The notes beneath the pieces were generated by a model. That model saw only the letters and a list, made by a program, of their open reading frames with translations, did no database searches and was not told the origin of the DNA. 28,628 nt of DNA, from assembly GCA_900769955.1 (NCBI GenBank), contig CAAGIP010000112.1, positions 1 to 28,628 of the forward strand, written 5' to 3'. Below, in pieces: positions 7,521-14,690 of this stretch. Position numbers and translations under genes: made by a program. How positions within the stretch are numbered: position 1 is the first letter of the stretch; every line of letters begins with the position of its first letter. This DNA is from Spirochaetia bacterium. GTDB taxonomy: Bacteria; Spirochaetota; Spirochaetia; Sphaerochaetales; Sphaerochaetaceae.

Positions 7521-8357
7521 ATGAAAGGACGTGCCTTATCAAAAGCTTTATGTTACATCATCCTTGCAGTGATCCTGCTCTTCCTGCTGTTTCCTATCTA
7601 TTGGATGCTCACGACATCCTTCAAGACGAACATGGAAGCTTATATGTATCCGCCGACCTTTTTCCCTCTGGAGTCGACTGTTGATGCGTATGTTTCCCTT
7701 TTCACGGAGAATAACCAATTCTTTGTTTACTACATCAACAACTTCATAGTATCGGGTATCACGGCAATCATATGCACACTGTTTGCGGTTCTGACAGGCT
7801 ATGCGCTCTCACGTTTCCACTTCAGATGGACTGTCATAATGAGTGCGATCCTGCTTTCAACGCAGATGTTTCCGATCGTCTCCAGAATGATCAGTCTCTA
7901 CTCACTGATGAGCAAGGTTCATATGATCAACACGATGCATGGACTCATACTTGCCATAAGTGCGGCTCAGCTTCCGTTCTGTGCGATGCTGATGAGCTCC
8001 TTCTTTGCAAGTGTTCCGAAAGAGCTTGAGGAAGCTGCATATGTGGATGGCGCGGGAAGGGGAACCATACTCTTTAAGATCATTACCCCGCTTGTCAAAC
8101 CGGGTATGCTTGCAGTAGGTATCTACGCTTTCCTCATGACCTGGGATGACTATCTCCACGCAGCAACACTTATACAGACAGACAGTCTCAGGACTCTTTC
8201 AATAGGTATCGCCCTGAGATATCTGGGAGAACTCTCTTACGACTGGAGTCTGATCAACGCGATAAGCGTTATCGGTACGATCCCGATGGTCCTTGTATTC
8301 TTCTTCTTCCAGAAGTACATGATAAAAGGACTTGTGGCCGGAGCGGTCAAAGGTTAG
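7521..8357 (+). CDS. ABC sugar transporter permease 2 (MalG/UgpE type)
   Basis: This 278-residue inner-membrane permease is the partner of the preceding one. It has an N-terminal helix (C-Y-I-I-L-A-V-I-L-L-F-L-L-F-P-I-Y-W-M) and the family segment T-S-F-K-T-N. The EAA loop E-L-E-E-A-A-Y-V-D-G-A-G-R-G-T-I-L-F-K near 173-192 docks onto the ATPase, and M-T-W-D-D-Y lies near 206. GGAGGAG precedes the ATG at close spacing, ten bases after the first permease gene. It is the last gene of the operon and is followed by a clear terminator. The usual length and intact motifs indicate a functional pair. Confidence 0.93.
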   Translation: MKGRALSKALCYIILAVILLFLLFPIYWMLTTSFKTNMEAYMYPPTFFPLESTVDAYVSLFTENNQFFVYYINNFIVSGITAIICTLFAVLTGYALSRFHFRWTVIMSAILLSTQMFPIVSRMISLYSLMSKVHMINTMHGLILAISAAQLPFCAMLMSSFFASVPKELEEAAYVDGAGRGTILFKIITPLVKPGMLAVGIYAFLMTWDDYLHAATLIQTDSLRTLSIGIALRYLGELSYDWSLINAISVIGTIPMVLVFFFFQKYMIKGLVAGAVKG

Positions 8358-8366
8358 TTTTTGGTG

Positions 8367-8393
8367 GGCATCCTGATCGAGGATGCCTTTTTT
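8367..8393 (+). terminator. Rho-independent terminator of the sulfatase/ABC operon
   Basis: An 8-bp perfect stem GGCATCCT/AGGATGCC (8367-8374 with 8380-8387), loop GATCG, followed by six T. It starts nine bases after the permease stop. The gap from here to 8528 holds no gene I can see. Confidence 0.93.
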
Positions 8394-8527
8394 ACGGCTT
8401 GCCGGTTTCAGTAACCTTCGAATGATATGTGACCGGACAGCACTCATTTTCTCCATATGTATTCATCACTGCACTGAATTATTATTCCAATTGTTTACTT
8501 CAATGGTCTGAAATGTTTTATCTTTTG

Positions 8528-8564
8528 TGTTTATAAATTCAAAAAATATTGTATATTATAAACA
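8528..8564 (+). promoter_or_regulatory. Promoter/operator region of the XRE-ImmA gene
   Basis: A perfect 9-bp inverted repeat, TGTTTATAA (8528-8536) and TTATAAACA (8556-8564), frames an AT-rich segment. A possible -10 (TATATT, 8552-8557) touches the right arm and a weak -35 (8529-8534) falls in the left arm. A GGAGG ribosome site (8568-8572) follows. Two looser copies of the half-site, TGTTTACTT (8492) and TGTTTTATC (8514), lie upstream. Autoregulation by the adjacent HTH protein is inferred. Confidence 0.5.
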
Positions 8565-8579
8565 GGTGGAGGCACTGTC

Positions 8580-9608
8580 ATGTTCTCTAAAAACCTCAAA
8601 TACTATCGCCTGAAGAACAATCTTACCAAGGCATCCCTTGCCTCAATGGTAGGTGTAACTCCAATGGCCATCACGAACTATGAGAATGGTGACAGGAGAC
8701 CTGATATGCCTACCATAAAAGCTCTGGCAAATGCATTGGGTGTTAAGGTTTCTGACTTCCTGGCGGTCAGAAATACAGATCTTGTCTTTACTCATGAGGA
8801 ATTCAGAAAAAACTGCAGGCTTCCCAAAAGTCAGCAGGAGTACATATGTGAAGCTGTCGAAGAATACTTCAATCGGTTCTACGGTGCTGTTGAATCATTG
8901 GGCGGAGAAGTGCTTCCGGAAAGTCCTCCGCTGCACGGGATCCCTGTTTCGAAAGATCCTGAAGAGGACGGAAAAGCTTTACGACGGTATCTTGGATTAT
9001 CTGAGCATGGCCCCGTAGGCAATTTAATTGAGCACCTTGAGAACTTGGGTATTCTTGTGTGCCTTCTGGATATCGGAAATGATGGGTTTTCCGGGATAAA
9101 CGGTAACATCAACGGTCGGCCTTATATTGCAATCAATAGGAACATGACTTCAGAACGGATCCGTACTACCATGGGGCACGAACTGGCACATTTTGCATTT
9201 TCATGGCCTGCTGATATGGATGTGAAAGCTGTTGAAAAACATGCCACTGCCATTGCAGGTGCCTTCCTGTTTCCCCGTGCAGATGTTATTCGTGAACTTG
9301 GCATCCGGAGAAGATCAATCACCACTGACATGTATATGGTATGCATGGAGTATGGCATCGCCATGTCCCTGCTTGTTGTCAGGGCACACATATGCGGCAT
9401 CATCAGTGACAACGTATATCGCAGTTTCTTCATTCAGTCAGGTGGAAAAAACGAACCATCCCATATCAATGCAGAAACTCCCACTCTGTTTGAACAGCTT
9501 GTATACCGTGCAGTAAATGAGGATGAGATTTCCATTCAGAAAGGTGCGGAGCTGCTGAAACTCCCTTATGATACCGTAGCAGCGAAATGCTGTCCTGCAG
9601 TGGGATAA
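8580..9608 (+). CDS. XRE-type HTH regulator fused to ImmA/IrrE-type zinc peptidase
   Basis: This 342-residue fusion has an N-terminal XRE helix-turn-helix (about 5-60: L-A-S-M-V-G-V-T-P-M-A-I-T-N-Y-E-N-G) and a C-terminal COG2856 metallopeptidase. The zinc motif H-E-L-A-H is at 200-204, with further acidic/helix residues E-K-H-A-x-x-I-A-G-A-F-L-F-P near 219-232. Family members such as ImmA and IrrE cleave repressor proteins in response to stress. In the fused form, the same chain binds DNA and carries the protease. It stands alone with its own promoter region and is flanked by terminators. No separate antitoxin or repressor partner is adjacent, so the cleavage target is probably itself or a distant protein. 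There is no phage gene nearby to suggest a prophage origin. Confidence 0.9.
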   Translation: MFSKNLKYYRLKNNLTKASLASMVGVTPMAITNYENGDRRPDMPTIKALANALGVKVSDFLAVRNTDLVFTHEEFRKNCRLPKSQQEYICEAVEEYFNRFYGAVESLGGEVLPESPPLHGIPVSKDPEEDGKALRRYLGLSEHGPVGNLIEHLENLGILVCLLDIGNDGFSGINGNINGRPYIAINRNMTSERIRTTMGHELAHFAFSWPADMDVKAVEKHATAIAGAFLFPRADVIRELGIRRRSITTDMYMVCMEYGIAMSLLVVRAHICGIISDNVYRSFFIQSGGKNEPSHINAETPTLFEQLVYRAVNEDEISIQKGAELLKLPYDTVAAKCCPAVG

Positions 9609-9625
9609 GAATTGAAGATTATACG

Positions 9626-9669
9626 AGGATGTAAGCAGTATGGGATATCCGAAGTCTCCATCCTTTTTT
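9626..9669 (+). terminator. Possible terminator after the XRE-ImmA gene
   Basis: AGGATG (9626-9631) can pair with CATCCT (9659-9664), followed by a run of six T (9664-9669). The loop is long and contains the smaller palindrome GGATATCC. It is weaker than the other terminators in the window, but its place after the stop is right. Confidence 0.4.
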
Positions 9670-9693
9670 CACCACATGTCCATTTCCTGATGT

Positions 9694-9707
9694 TAAACTG
9701 TACTTCA
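9694..9707 (+). promoter_or_regulatory. Possible leaderless promoter of the DUF6062 gene
   Basis: TAAACT (9694-9699) lies seven bases before the ATG at 9707, and no Shine-Dalgarno is visible. The -35 region is poor. It is listed because several neighbouring genes show the same spacing with better promoter elements. Confidence 0.35.
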
Positions 9708-10429
9708 TGAAGGAAGTACTTGAAACGATTCCCGTATGGGATGCACTTAAGGAAGATACGGAGTGTCCGATCTGCTCTCTGATGATGAGAGCTGAGGAAG
9801 ACGCGCTTAAATACTATCTTGGACCTGCCGTGATGGTTCCTGAGATCAGGGTTGAGATAAACAGAAAGGGATACTGTAATGACCACTGGCAGAAGCTGGC
9901 AGCAATGAATAAGGCTCAGCCGCTTTCCCTTTCCCTTGATACCTACTATGAGGAGAGCAGGAAGATATTCGCTCCCTCTTTTGCCCAAATCGGAAAGGCC
10001 GGAAATGCCAGAAAGGCCCTGAAGGGTTTCGATGCGCTTGAAGAGGCAGTAAAAAAGAGAGAGGAAGGGTGTCTTGTCTGTGACTACATGAAGATGAGGC
10101 TTGACAGATACACTGCCACATTTGCCGTTCTTTTTGACCAGGATCCGGAGTTCAGAAAGGCGCTTTCAGAGAGTAAGGGGTTCTGCATTCATCACACACT
10201 TGACCTTGTCCATGCTGCAAAGGCCAATATCAGCGGGGAAGTGCTGACGGAATATCTCAGGACACTGTCATCACTTCTCGAGAAGAACCTTGAGAGGGTC
10301 CAGAAGGATGTATGGTGGATGACTCAGAAGTATAAGAGCGAGAATAAGGATAAACCCTGGAACGGATGTGAGGATGCATATAAGAGGGGAGCTGACAAGC
10401 TTACCGGTAAAGGAATCATTACTGAGTAG
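9707..10429 (+). CDS. DUF6062 family protein, putative metal-binding
   Basis: This 240-residue protein of unknown function matches my memory of DUF6062 (start pattern M-K-E-x-x-x-T-I-P-V-x-D-A). Two similar cysteine units are visible. The first is C20-P-I-C23 with C57-N-D-H60; the second is C122-L-V-C125 with C160-I-H-H163. The spacing is nearly the same (33 and 34 residues), which suggests an internal duplication forming two zinc-finger-like sites. No signal peptide or membrane segment is seen, so it should be cytosolic. The ATG at 9707 agrees with the family N-terminus but has no ribosome site. Its 3' end overlaps the convergent unknown gene by 11 bases. Function cannot be assigned. Confidence 0.8.
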   Translation: MKEVLETIPVWDALKEDTECPICSLMMRAEEDALKYYLGPAVMVPEIRVEINRKGYCNDHWQKLAAMNKAQPLSLSLDTYYEESRKIFAPSFAQIGKAGNARKALKGFDALEEAVKKREEGCLVCDYMKMRLDRYTATFAVLFDQDPEFRKALSESKGFCIHHTLDLVHAAKANISGEVLTEYLRTLSSLLEKNLERVQKDVWWMTQKYKSENKDKPWNGCEDAYKRGADKLTGKGIITE

Positions 10430-10946
10430 TCTTCCTTTTTCTCTTCTTCGGCTGCGGGATCAGCAGGAGCTGCTCATCTGGCCCCTGGTCCTCCATTCTT
10501 TTCAGGAGGGACTCGCTGTAGTCATGCTTGGAGAGGTGGAGGTAGTCCGTGAATGATGCGGCAAAACGGTATACAAGGACATACTCCTTTTCCGACAGAA
10601 GTGAGATGGCGAGAGTGAATGCCCCTGTCTCATCATGTAGTTTTGAGGCTTCATCCTTTTCCGCCTTCGAAAGATAGTCCTCCTCTATGAAGAGGGCCAT
10701 GACAAGGCTCATGTCATGTTCACGCACTATAATGTCGGGTGTAACCGCAGACACGGGCAGGGAGATATCAATAAGATATCTTCCGCCTGTTTCCTTATCC
10801 ATCTCCGATGCCAGACGGTGTGAGAACGCTGTCCGGTTCTTTTTCTGGAGAAACAGATAAGGATAGTTTTCAAAGGTTCTCTGGAGAGACGCCCTGAACG
10901 CATCGAAGAGCGTTATCTCCAGCGTGCGCTTCACTCTGCCAGACAA
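10419..10946 (-). CDS. Hypothetical protein, basic tail
   Basis: I do not recognise this 175-residue protein. It is soluble and mixed alpha/beta in character, with a strongly basic C-terminus (P-K-K-K-R-K-R-K-T-T-Q-like, about 166-175). The central stretch T-P-D-I-I-V-R-E (69-76) followed by A-L-F-I-E-E-D (84-90) faintly recalls the core of PD-(D/E)xK nucleases, but the catalytic lysine is not in place, so this is only a hint. Its start overlaps the end of the OsmC-like gene by 16 bases, implying translational coupling on the minus strand. Its 3' end overlaps the DUF6062 gene tail to tail. The overlap and sustained length make it a likely real gene. Confidence 0.65.
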   Translation of the reverse strand: MSGRVKRTLEITLFDAFRASLQRTFENYPYLFLQKKNRTAFSHRLASEMDKETGGRYLIDISLPVSAVTPDIIVREHDMSLVMALFIEEDYLSKAEKDEASKLHDETGAFTLAISLLSEKEYVLVYRFAASFTDYLHLSKHDYSESLLKRMEDQGPDEQLLLIPQPKKRKRKTTQ

Positions 10947-11311
10947 ACCTCAAGCTCCATTTCACTTACCTTCGCTATTGTCTGATAGATCGAACAGTAG
11001 CCGCAGGTTGCTTCGCATGCTTTTCTGAATGCATCAAAGTCGGAAGGGTTCTTCACCGTGACGGTCAGTTTTGTGTGCTTAAGTGTGGTAGGGGATTCAT
11101 CCCTCTTCACGCCTTCCACATGGATGTCGCACCACTCGTATGTGATGCTTTCCTTAATCACATCGGTGAGTGTTGAGTACCAGCACCCTGAGAGTGCCCC
11201 GAGGAGGTACTCATAAGGTCCGATCGTTGAGTCGAAGTAGTTGTCACGTCCGTCTTTTGAGCGGAATGAACGTGTCTCTTTATTAAAGTGTGCGAAAATC
11301 TCTCTTGCCAT
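10931..11311 (-). CDS. OsmC-family protein
   Basis: This 126-residue member of the OsmC/Ohr superfamily is a cytosolic thiol-based peroxide-reducing or related protein. The characteristic helix G-P-Y-E-Y-L-L-G-A-L-S-G-C (31-43) carries the first cysteine (C43). The second conserved cysteine lies in C-G-Y-C-S-I-Y-Q-T (C103/C106). In Ohr/OsmC these two cysteines form the redox pair, so both being present suggests an active protein; the exact oxidant is unknown. The start codon has no Shine-Dalgarno, but a good promoter ends six bases before it (11318-11346), so it may be translated from a leaderless message. The following unknown gene overlaps its end by 16 bases. Confidence 0.88.
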   Translation of the reverse strand: MAREIFAHFNKETRSFRSKDGRDNYFDSTIGPYEYLLGALSGCWYSTLTDVIKESITYEWCDIHVEGVKRDESPTTLKHTKLTVTVKNPSDFDAFRKACEATCGYCSIYQTIAKVSEMELEVCLAE

Positions 11312-11317
11312 GGTTTA

Positions 11318-11346
11318 ATGATATAATCTTATCGTCATTTTGTCAC
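11318..11346 (-). promoter_or_regulatory. Promoter of the OsmC gene, probably leaderless
   Basis: Read on the minus strand: -35 GTGACA (11346-11341), 17-bp spacer, -10 TATCAT (11323-11318), both five of six to consensus, then six bases to the ATG at 11311. No ribosome site is present. The -35 lies in the last codons of the upstream phosphoesterase gene. Confidence 0.65.
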
Positions 11347-12612
11347 AGGAAAATCGAAGCGAGTCATGTCATACGGCGCTTCACTGACTATCGTGCCCAT
11401 GTATGAGCCGAACGATATTCCATTCATCTTCTCCTGCCAGAGGATCCAGTCCTCATCATCTTCCGTTACAGTAGCCTTTCCCTCAAAGTACTCCCTGTTG
11501 ATCTTCGCCGCGATGTTCTTAAGTCTTTCGGTTTCCTCATCGGTCAGGTTGTTTTCCGAGAAGGCCTTATTAAGTTTTGACAGGGTTGTCCTGTCAAAGA
11601 AATCAGCTGAGTAATCGGAAAAGTTAAGAAGGGAAGAAAGCATTATGCCGTTCTCCTCTGCCCAGGAGGAGACATCGACACTTCTGGTCTCATAGCTTAC
11701 AGGCCTGTTGTTCCTGATGGTTATTATTCCGTACTGGTTCGGGGATACTGCAAGTGAGGATGCGGCTATATCGGTAAAGCCATCCTCATGGTTTATGTGC
11801 TGGATGTGAAGGTGTCCTGCAAGATTAAGTTCCACACCGTACTTTCCGTAAAGTTCCATCACCTTATTCGCATTTGACACGGTATAACCGAAGGTGAATC
11901 TTGAGTTATGCACACTCATCGGCTGATGGGTTGACGATATGACCCTGATACCTTCTGCCTTAGCCTTCTTCAGGTTCTCCTCCATCCACTTCAGTGTCTC
12001 ATTTTTTACCGTGCAGAAGGTTCCGTTTGCATTCACGTCGACCATGAGAACCCATAGTGCATCACTGATTTTTCCGAAGTAACTCAGGGAATATTCATCG
12101 CGGGAGACTGCATCACCGTAACCGGATTCTGAGTAGATATCGGGGAAGTCCTCACTTTCAATGCTGTCCTTCTGGTAGGTCTTTCCGTTTCTGAACACAT
12201 AACTAGTCCCGTCTGTATCGTGGTTTCCCGGAATGACGAATACCTTTATTCCTGCTTCGGCCATGGGAAGAAGTGCTTTTGCAAAGCCCTTATGGCTTTC
12301 CTCTGCCCCGTTCAGGGTAAGGTCTCCGGATATTATTACCGCATCGGGTTTTAAAATGAGCATATCCCTTACAAATGCATCAGTGAGCTGAGGCGTAAGG
12401 TGCGTGACCTTACCGTCTGCGTTTTCCACTATCGCCATGAAATGATCGCTGTAGTCCGTTATCTCAGGTGAGAGGTAGTGGGGATCGGTCACATGCACTA
12501 TGGAGAGATCTTCCTGGGACTTTGCCCTCTCCTGTTCCCTTACTGCAGCTGCACTGAGGGTGAAAAGTGATGTGATGATTATCAAGAGCAGTATCGCGGT
12601 TTTCCTGAACAT
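11335..12612 (-). CDS. Exported metallophosphoesterase (calcineurin-like)
   Basis: This 425-residue phosphoesterase carries a signal peptide (residues about 1-23: M-F-R-K then a long hydrophobic stretch ending S-A-A-A). It is therefore periplasmic or surface-located. The dinuclear metal motifs are in order: D43-P-H45, G-D97-L, G-N-H-D (129-132), then S-T-H-Q-P and G-H-L-H further on. These are the full set of the calcineurin-like family, which cleaves phosphomonoesters, diesters or nucleotides; the substrate is not evident. I chose the ATG at 12612 because it gives a proper signal peptide; an upstream in-frame ATG at 12648 would add 12 polar residues. A perfect TATAAT ends six bases before 12612, pointing to a leaderless message. 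The gene runs divergently from ilvA. Confidence 0.9.
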   Translation of the reverse strand: MFRKTAILLLIIITSLFTLSAAAVREQERAKSQEDLSIVHVTDPHYLSPEITDYSDHFMAIVENADGKVTHLTPQLTDAFVRDMLILKPDAVIISGDLTLNGAEESHKGFAKALLPMAEAGIKVFVIPGNHDTDGTSYVFRNGKTYQKDSIESEDFPDIYSESGYGDAVSRDEYSLSYFGKISDALWVLMVDVNANGTFCTVKNETLKWMEENLKKAKAEGIRVISSTHQPMSVHNSRFTFGYTVSNANKVMELYGKYGVELNLAGHLHIQHINHEDGFTDIAASSLAVSPNQYGIITIRNNRPVSYETRSVDVSSWAEENGIMLSSLLNFSDYSADFFDRTTLSKLNKAFSENNLTDEETERLKNIAAKINREYFEGKATVTEDDEDWILWQEKMNGISFGSYMGTIVSEAPYDMTRFDFPVTK

Positions 12613-12618
12613 GGCATT

Positions 12619-12647
12619 ATTATAGCCTTCTGTCACATGGGTGTACA
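12619..12647 (-). promoter_or_regulatory. Promoter of the metallophosphoesterase gene, probably leaderless
   Basis: On the minus strand: -35 TGTACA (12647-12642, four of six), 17-bp spacer, perfect -10 TATAAT (12624-12619), six bases, ATG at 12612. The predicted start of transcription coincides with the start codon. Its -35 sits four bases from the -35 of the divergent ilvA promoter. Confidence 0.65.
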
Positions 12648-12651
12648 TCTG

Positions 12652-12680
12652 TTGATTTTTGCATTCGAAAGGAATATGTT
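12652..12680 (+). promoter_or_regulatory. Promoter of ilvA, possibly leaderless
   Basis: -35 TTGATT (12652-12657), 17-bp spacer, -10 TATGTT (12675-12680), then seven bases to ATG 12688. An AAGGA (12669-12673) is also present, but it falls before the predicted transcription start and is about 14 bases from the ATG. Confidence 0.5.
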
Positions 12681-12687
12681 TCTCTAT

Positions 12688-13887
12688 ATGCTATCACTTG
12701 ACTTATTATATCAGGCAGCGTTCGCACTCAAGGACGTTGCGCGCAATACAGACTTAATCCGTGCACCCCGCATGTTTCCCGGCGAAGAGGTGTATCTCAA
12801 AACAGAAAACCTCCAGCTTACCGGTTCATTCAAACTCCGCGGTGCATACAATAAGATCGCAAGGCTGAGCGATGTGGAAAAGGCAAAGGGTGTTGTGGCA
12901 TGTTCTGCCGGTAACCACTCCCAGGGCGTTGCCCTTGCAGCTCAGAGGGCAGGGCTTTCCGCAGTAATCTGTATCCCTGAGGGTGCTCCCATTTCCAAGG
13001 TTGAGGCAACGAGAAGCTACGGTGCCGAAGTTGTTCTTGTTCCCGGTGTTTACGATGATGCGTACGAGAGGGCACTCCAGATCGCGGCAGAGACGGGAAG
13101 GACTCTGATCCATCCCTTTGATGACGATGACGTAATTGCGGGACAGGGCACAATCGGTCTTGAGATTCTCAACCAGCTTTCCAGTGTTGATGCAGTAATC
13201 GTTCCGGTCGGTGGAGGCGGGCTTATCAGCGGTGTTGCCTTTGCGGTCAAGTCACTTAAGCCGAGCTGTAAGGTTTACGGTGTTCAGGCAGCAGGCGCAC
13301 CTTCAATGGTTGAGGCCCTGAAGCATGGTAAGCGTGAGGCACTCTCCAGTGCCGCATCCCTTGCCGACGGTATCGCAGTCAAGATGCCGGGTGAGAAGAC
13401 GTTCGAGTACTGCAGAAAATATGTTGATGAGATCGTGACTGTTACCGATGACGAGATCGCATCCGCAATCCTCACCCTTATGGAGCAGCAGAAACTGGTT
13501 GCAGAGGGTGCGGGCGCAACTCCGGTTGCGGCACTGCTTGCCGGTAAGATCGACATAAAGGGCAAGAAGACTGTCTGTCTTGTCAGCGGCGGTAACATCG
13601 ACGTCACGATTTTATCCCGTGTCATCACAAGAGGTCTCATGATGCAGTCCCGTCTCATAGAGCTCGAGATCGAGGTATTCGACAGACCCAAGCAGCTGTC
13701 TCAGGTCTCCCAGCTCGTTGCCGATCTCGGGGCAAACGTCTTCAATGTCGAGCATGACAGGAAGACGGACAGCATAGACCTTAAGCACTGTATCCTCCGT
13801 CTCGGTCTGGAGACCAGGGACAGGGCTCATATCGACCAGATCATCACTGCCATCAGGGATCATGGATGGAGATGCAGGGAGCTTTGA
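12688..13887 (+). CDS. ilvA: Threonine dehydratase (threonine ammonia-lyase) with ACT domain
   Basis: This 399-residue PLP enzyme converts threonine to 2-oxobutanoate and ammonia, either for isoleucine synthesis or threonine breakdown. The PLP lysine is K49 in G-S-F-K-L-R-G-A. The substrate-binding S-A-G-N-H-S-Q-G is at 73-80, and the glycine loop P-V-G-G-G-G-L-I-S-G near residue 173 holds the cofactor phosphate. A single C-terminal ACT-like domain (about 325-399) marks the short, one-ACT class, regulated differently from the two-ACT biosynthetic form. I chose ATG 12688 because M-L-S-L-D-L-L-Y-Q-A-A matches the usual N-terminus; ATG 12676 is only two bases from the purine run. The HAD gene overlaps its 3' end, so the two are co-expressed. 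Confidence 0.94.
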   Translation: MLSLDLLYQAAFALKDVARNTDLIRAPRMFPGEEVYLKTENLQLTGSFKLRGAYNKIARLSDVEKAKGVVACSAGNHSQGVALAAQRAGLSAVICIPEGAPISKVEATRSYGAEVVLVPGVYDDAYERALQIAAETGRTLIHPFDDDDVIAGQGTIGLEILNQLSSVDAVIVPVGGGGLISGVAFAVKSLKPSCKVYGVQAAGAPSMVEALKHGKREALSSAASLADGIAVKMPGEKTFEYCRKYVDEIVTVTDDEIASAILTLMEQQKLVAEGAGATPVAALLAGKIDIKGKKTVCLVSGGNIDVTILSRVITRGLMMQSRLIELEIEVFDRPKQLSQVSQLVADLGANVFNVEHDRKTDSIDLKHCILRLGLETRDRAHIDQIITAIRDHGWRCREL

Positions 13888-14690
13888 GAAAGTATATCTT
13901 CTTTGACGTGGACGGAACGCTCCTTCCCTTCGGGGAGGATGCGACGGAGAGTACCAAAAAGGCTCTCCGCATCGCCCATGAAAACGGACACAGACTCTTT
14001 TTAAGCACCGGCAGGAGTCCTGCCGAGCTGGACCCGAGACTTTCCGTCTTTGACTTTGACGGAGGAGTCTTCGCGGGCGGCTCGATCGCAATTGCCGGAA
14101 ATGAGCGCATTTATGAGAAGTTCTTTTCCCGTGAGCAGGTGGAGGAAATTTTTTCACTGGCCCATGAAAACGGGTGGCTCCTGCTGCTGCAGACGGATAA
14201 AGGCTCCTTCATGACACCTGAGATGAGGGATGCGCTCTACGCGATGTTCATGGCATCCTTAGGACGCCTTCTGGTAATTGAGAATCTTTTCACTGAGGAT
14301 GTGCCCACATACAGGCCGAACATCACGAAGATGATCCTCATTACGTCAAAGCATGACATAAAGGAGATAAGGGAGAGCCTGAGGGGGAGGTACGACATAG
14401 TTGACAACACTATGGGCGTTCCGCTTGATGAGTGTGCCGAGATAGTTCTTCCCGGAGTGTCGAAGGCAACAGGGCTTCATGCGATAATGGATTACTATGG
14501 TGCGCCTCTGTCCGATTCAGTTGCCTTCGGGGACGGTGCGAATGACATTGAGATTGTTTCCGCTTCGGGTTTCGGTGTTGCCATGGGAAATGCCAGCTCT
14601 GAACTTAAAAGTGTTGCCGACTACGTCACCGGTGATGTGAAGGAAAGCGGAATTTATGATGCGCTTGAATATCTGGGGGTGCTGAATTGA
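13866..14690 (+). CDS. HAD-superfamily sugar/nucleotide phosphatase, Cof type
   Basis: This cytosolic phosphatase of about 274 residues has the HAD motifs of the Cof (subfamily IIB) group: D14-V-D16-G-T near the N-terminus (nucleophile and acid/base), S-T-G-R (about 52-55) as motif II, a cap domain (about 85-190), and G-D-G-A-N-D-I-E near 220 as motif IV. Cof enzymes dephosphorylate phosphosugars, pyridoxal phosphate and nucleotides; the substrate here is open. It overlaps the ilvA end by 22 bases from ATG 13866, which has AGGGA six bases upstream. A TTG at 13884 overlapping the ilvA stop as TTGA would give the classical short start (R-K-Y-I-F-F-D-V-D) and remains possible. A TetR gene overlaps downstream. 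Confidence 0.9.
   Translation: MEMQGALRKYIFFDVDGTLLPFGEDATESTKKALRIAHENGHRLFLSTGRSPAELDPRLSVFDFDGGVFAGGSIAIAGNERIYEKFFSREQVEEIFSLAHENGWLLLLQTDKGSFMTPEMRDALYAMFMASLGRLLVIENLFTEDVPTYRPNITKMILITSKHDIKEIRESLRGRYDIVDNTMGVPLDECAEIVLPGVSKATGLHAIMDYYGAPLSDSVAFGDGANDIEIVSASGFGVAMGNASSELKSVADYVTGDVKESGIYDALEYLGVLN

Noticed and set aside
8394..8527. Possible riboswitch or small RNA gene between the ABC operon and the XRE-ImmA gene
   Set aside because: No known riboswitch core, no strong stem set and no terminator at its end; the segment looks like plain AT-rich intergenic DNA with loose half-sites.
13612..14157. Minus-strand open frame across the ilvA/HAD junction
   Set aside because: Both genes on the plus strand are well supported; the antisense product is low-complexity and Arg-rich.
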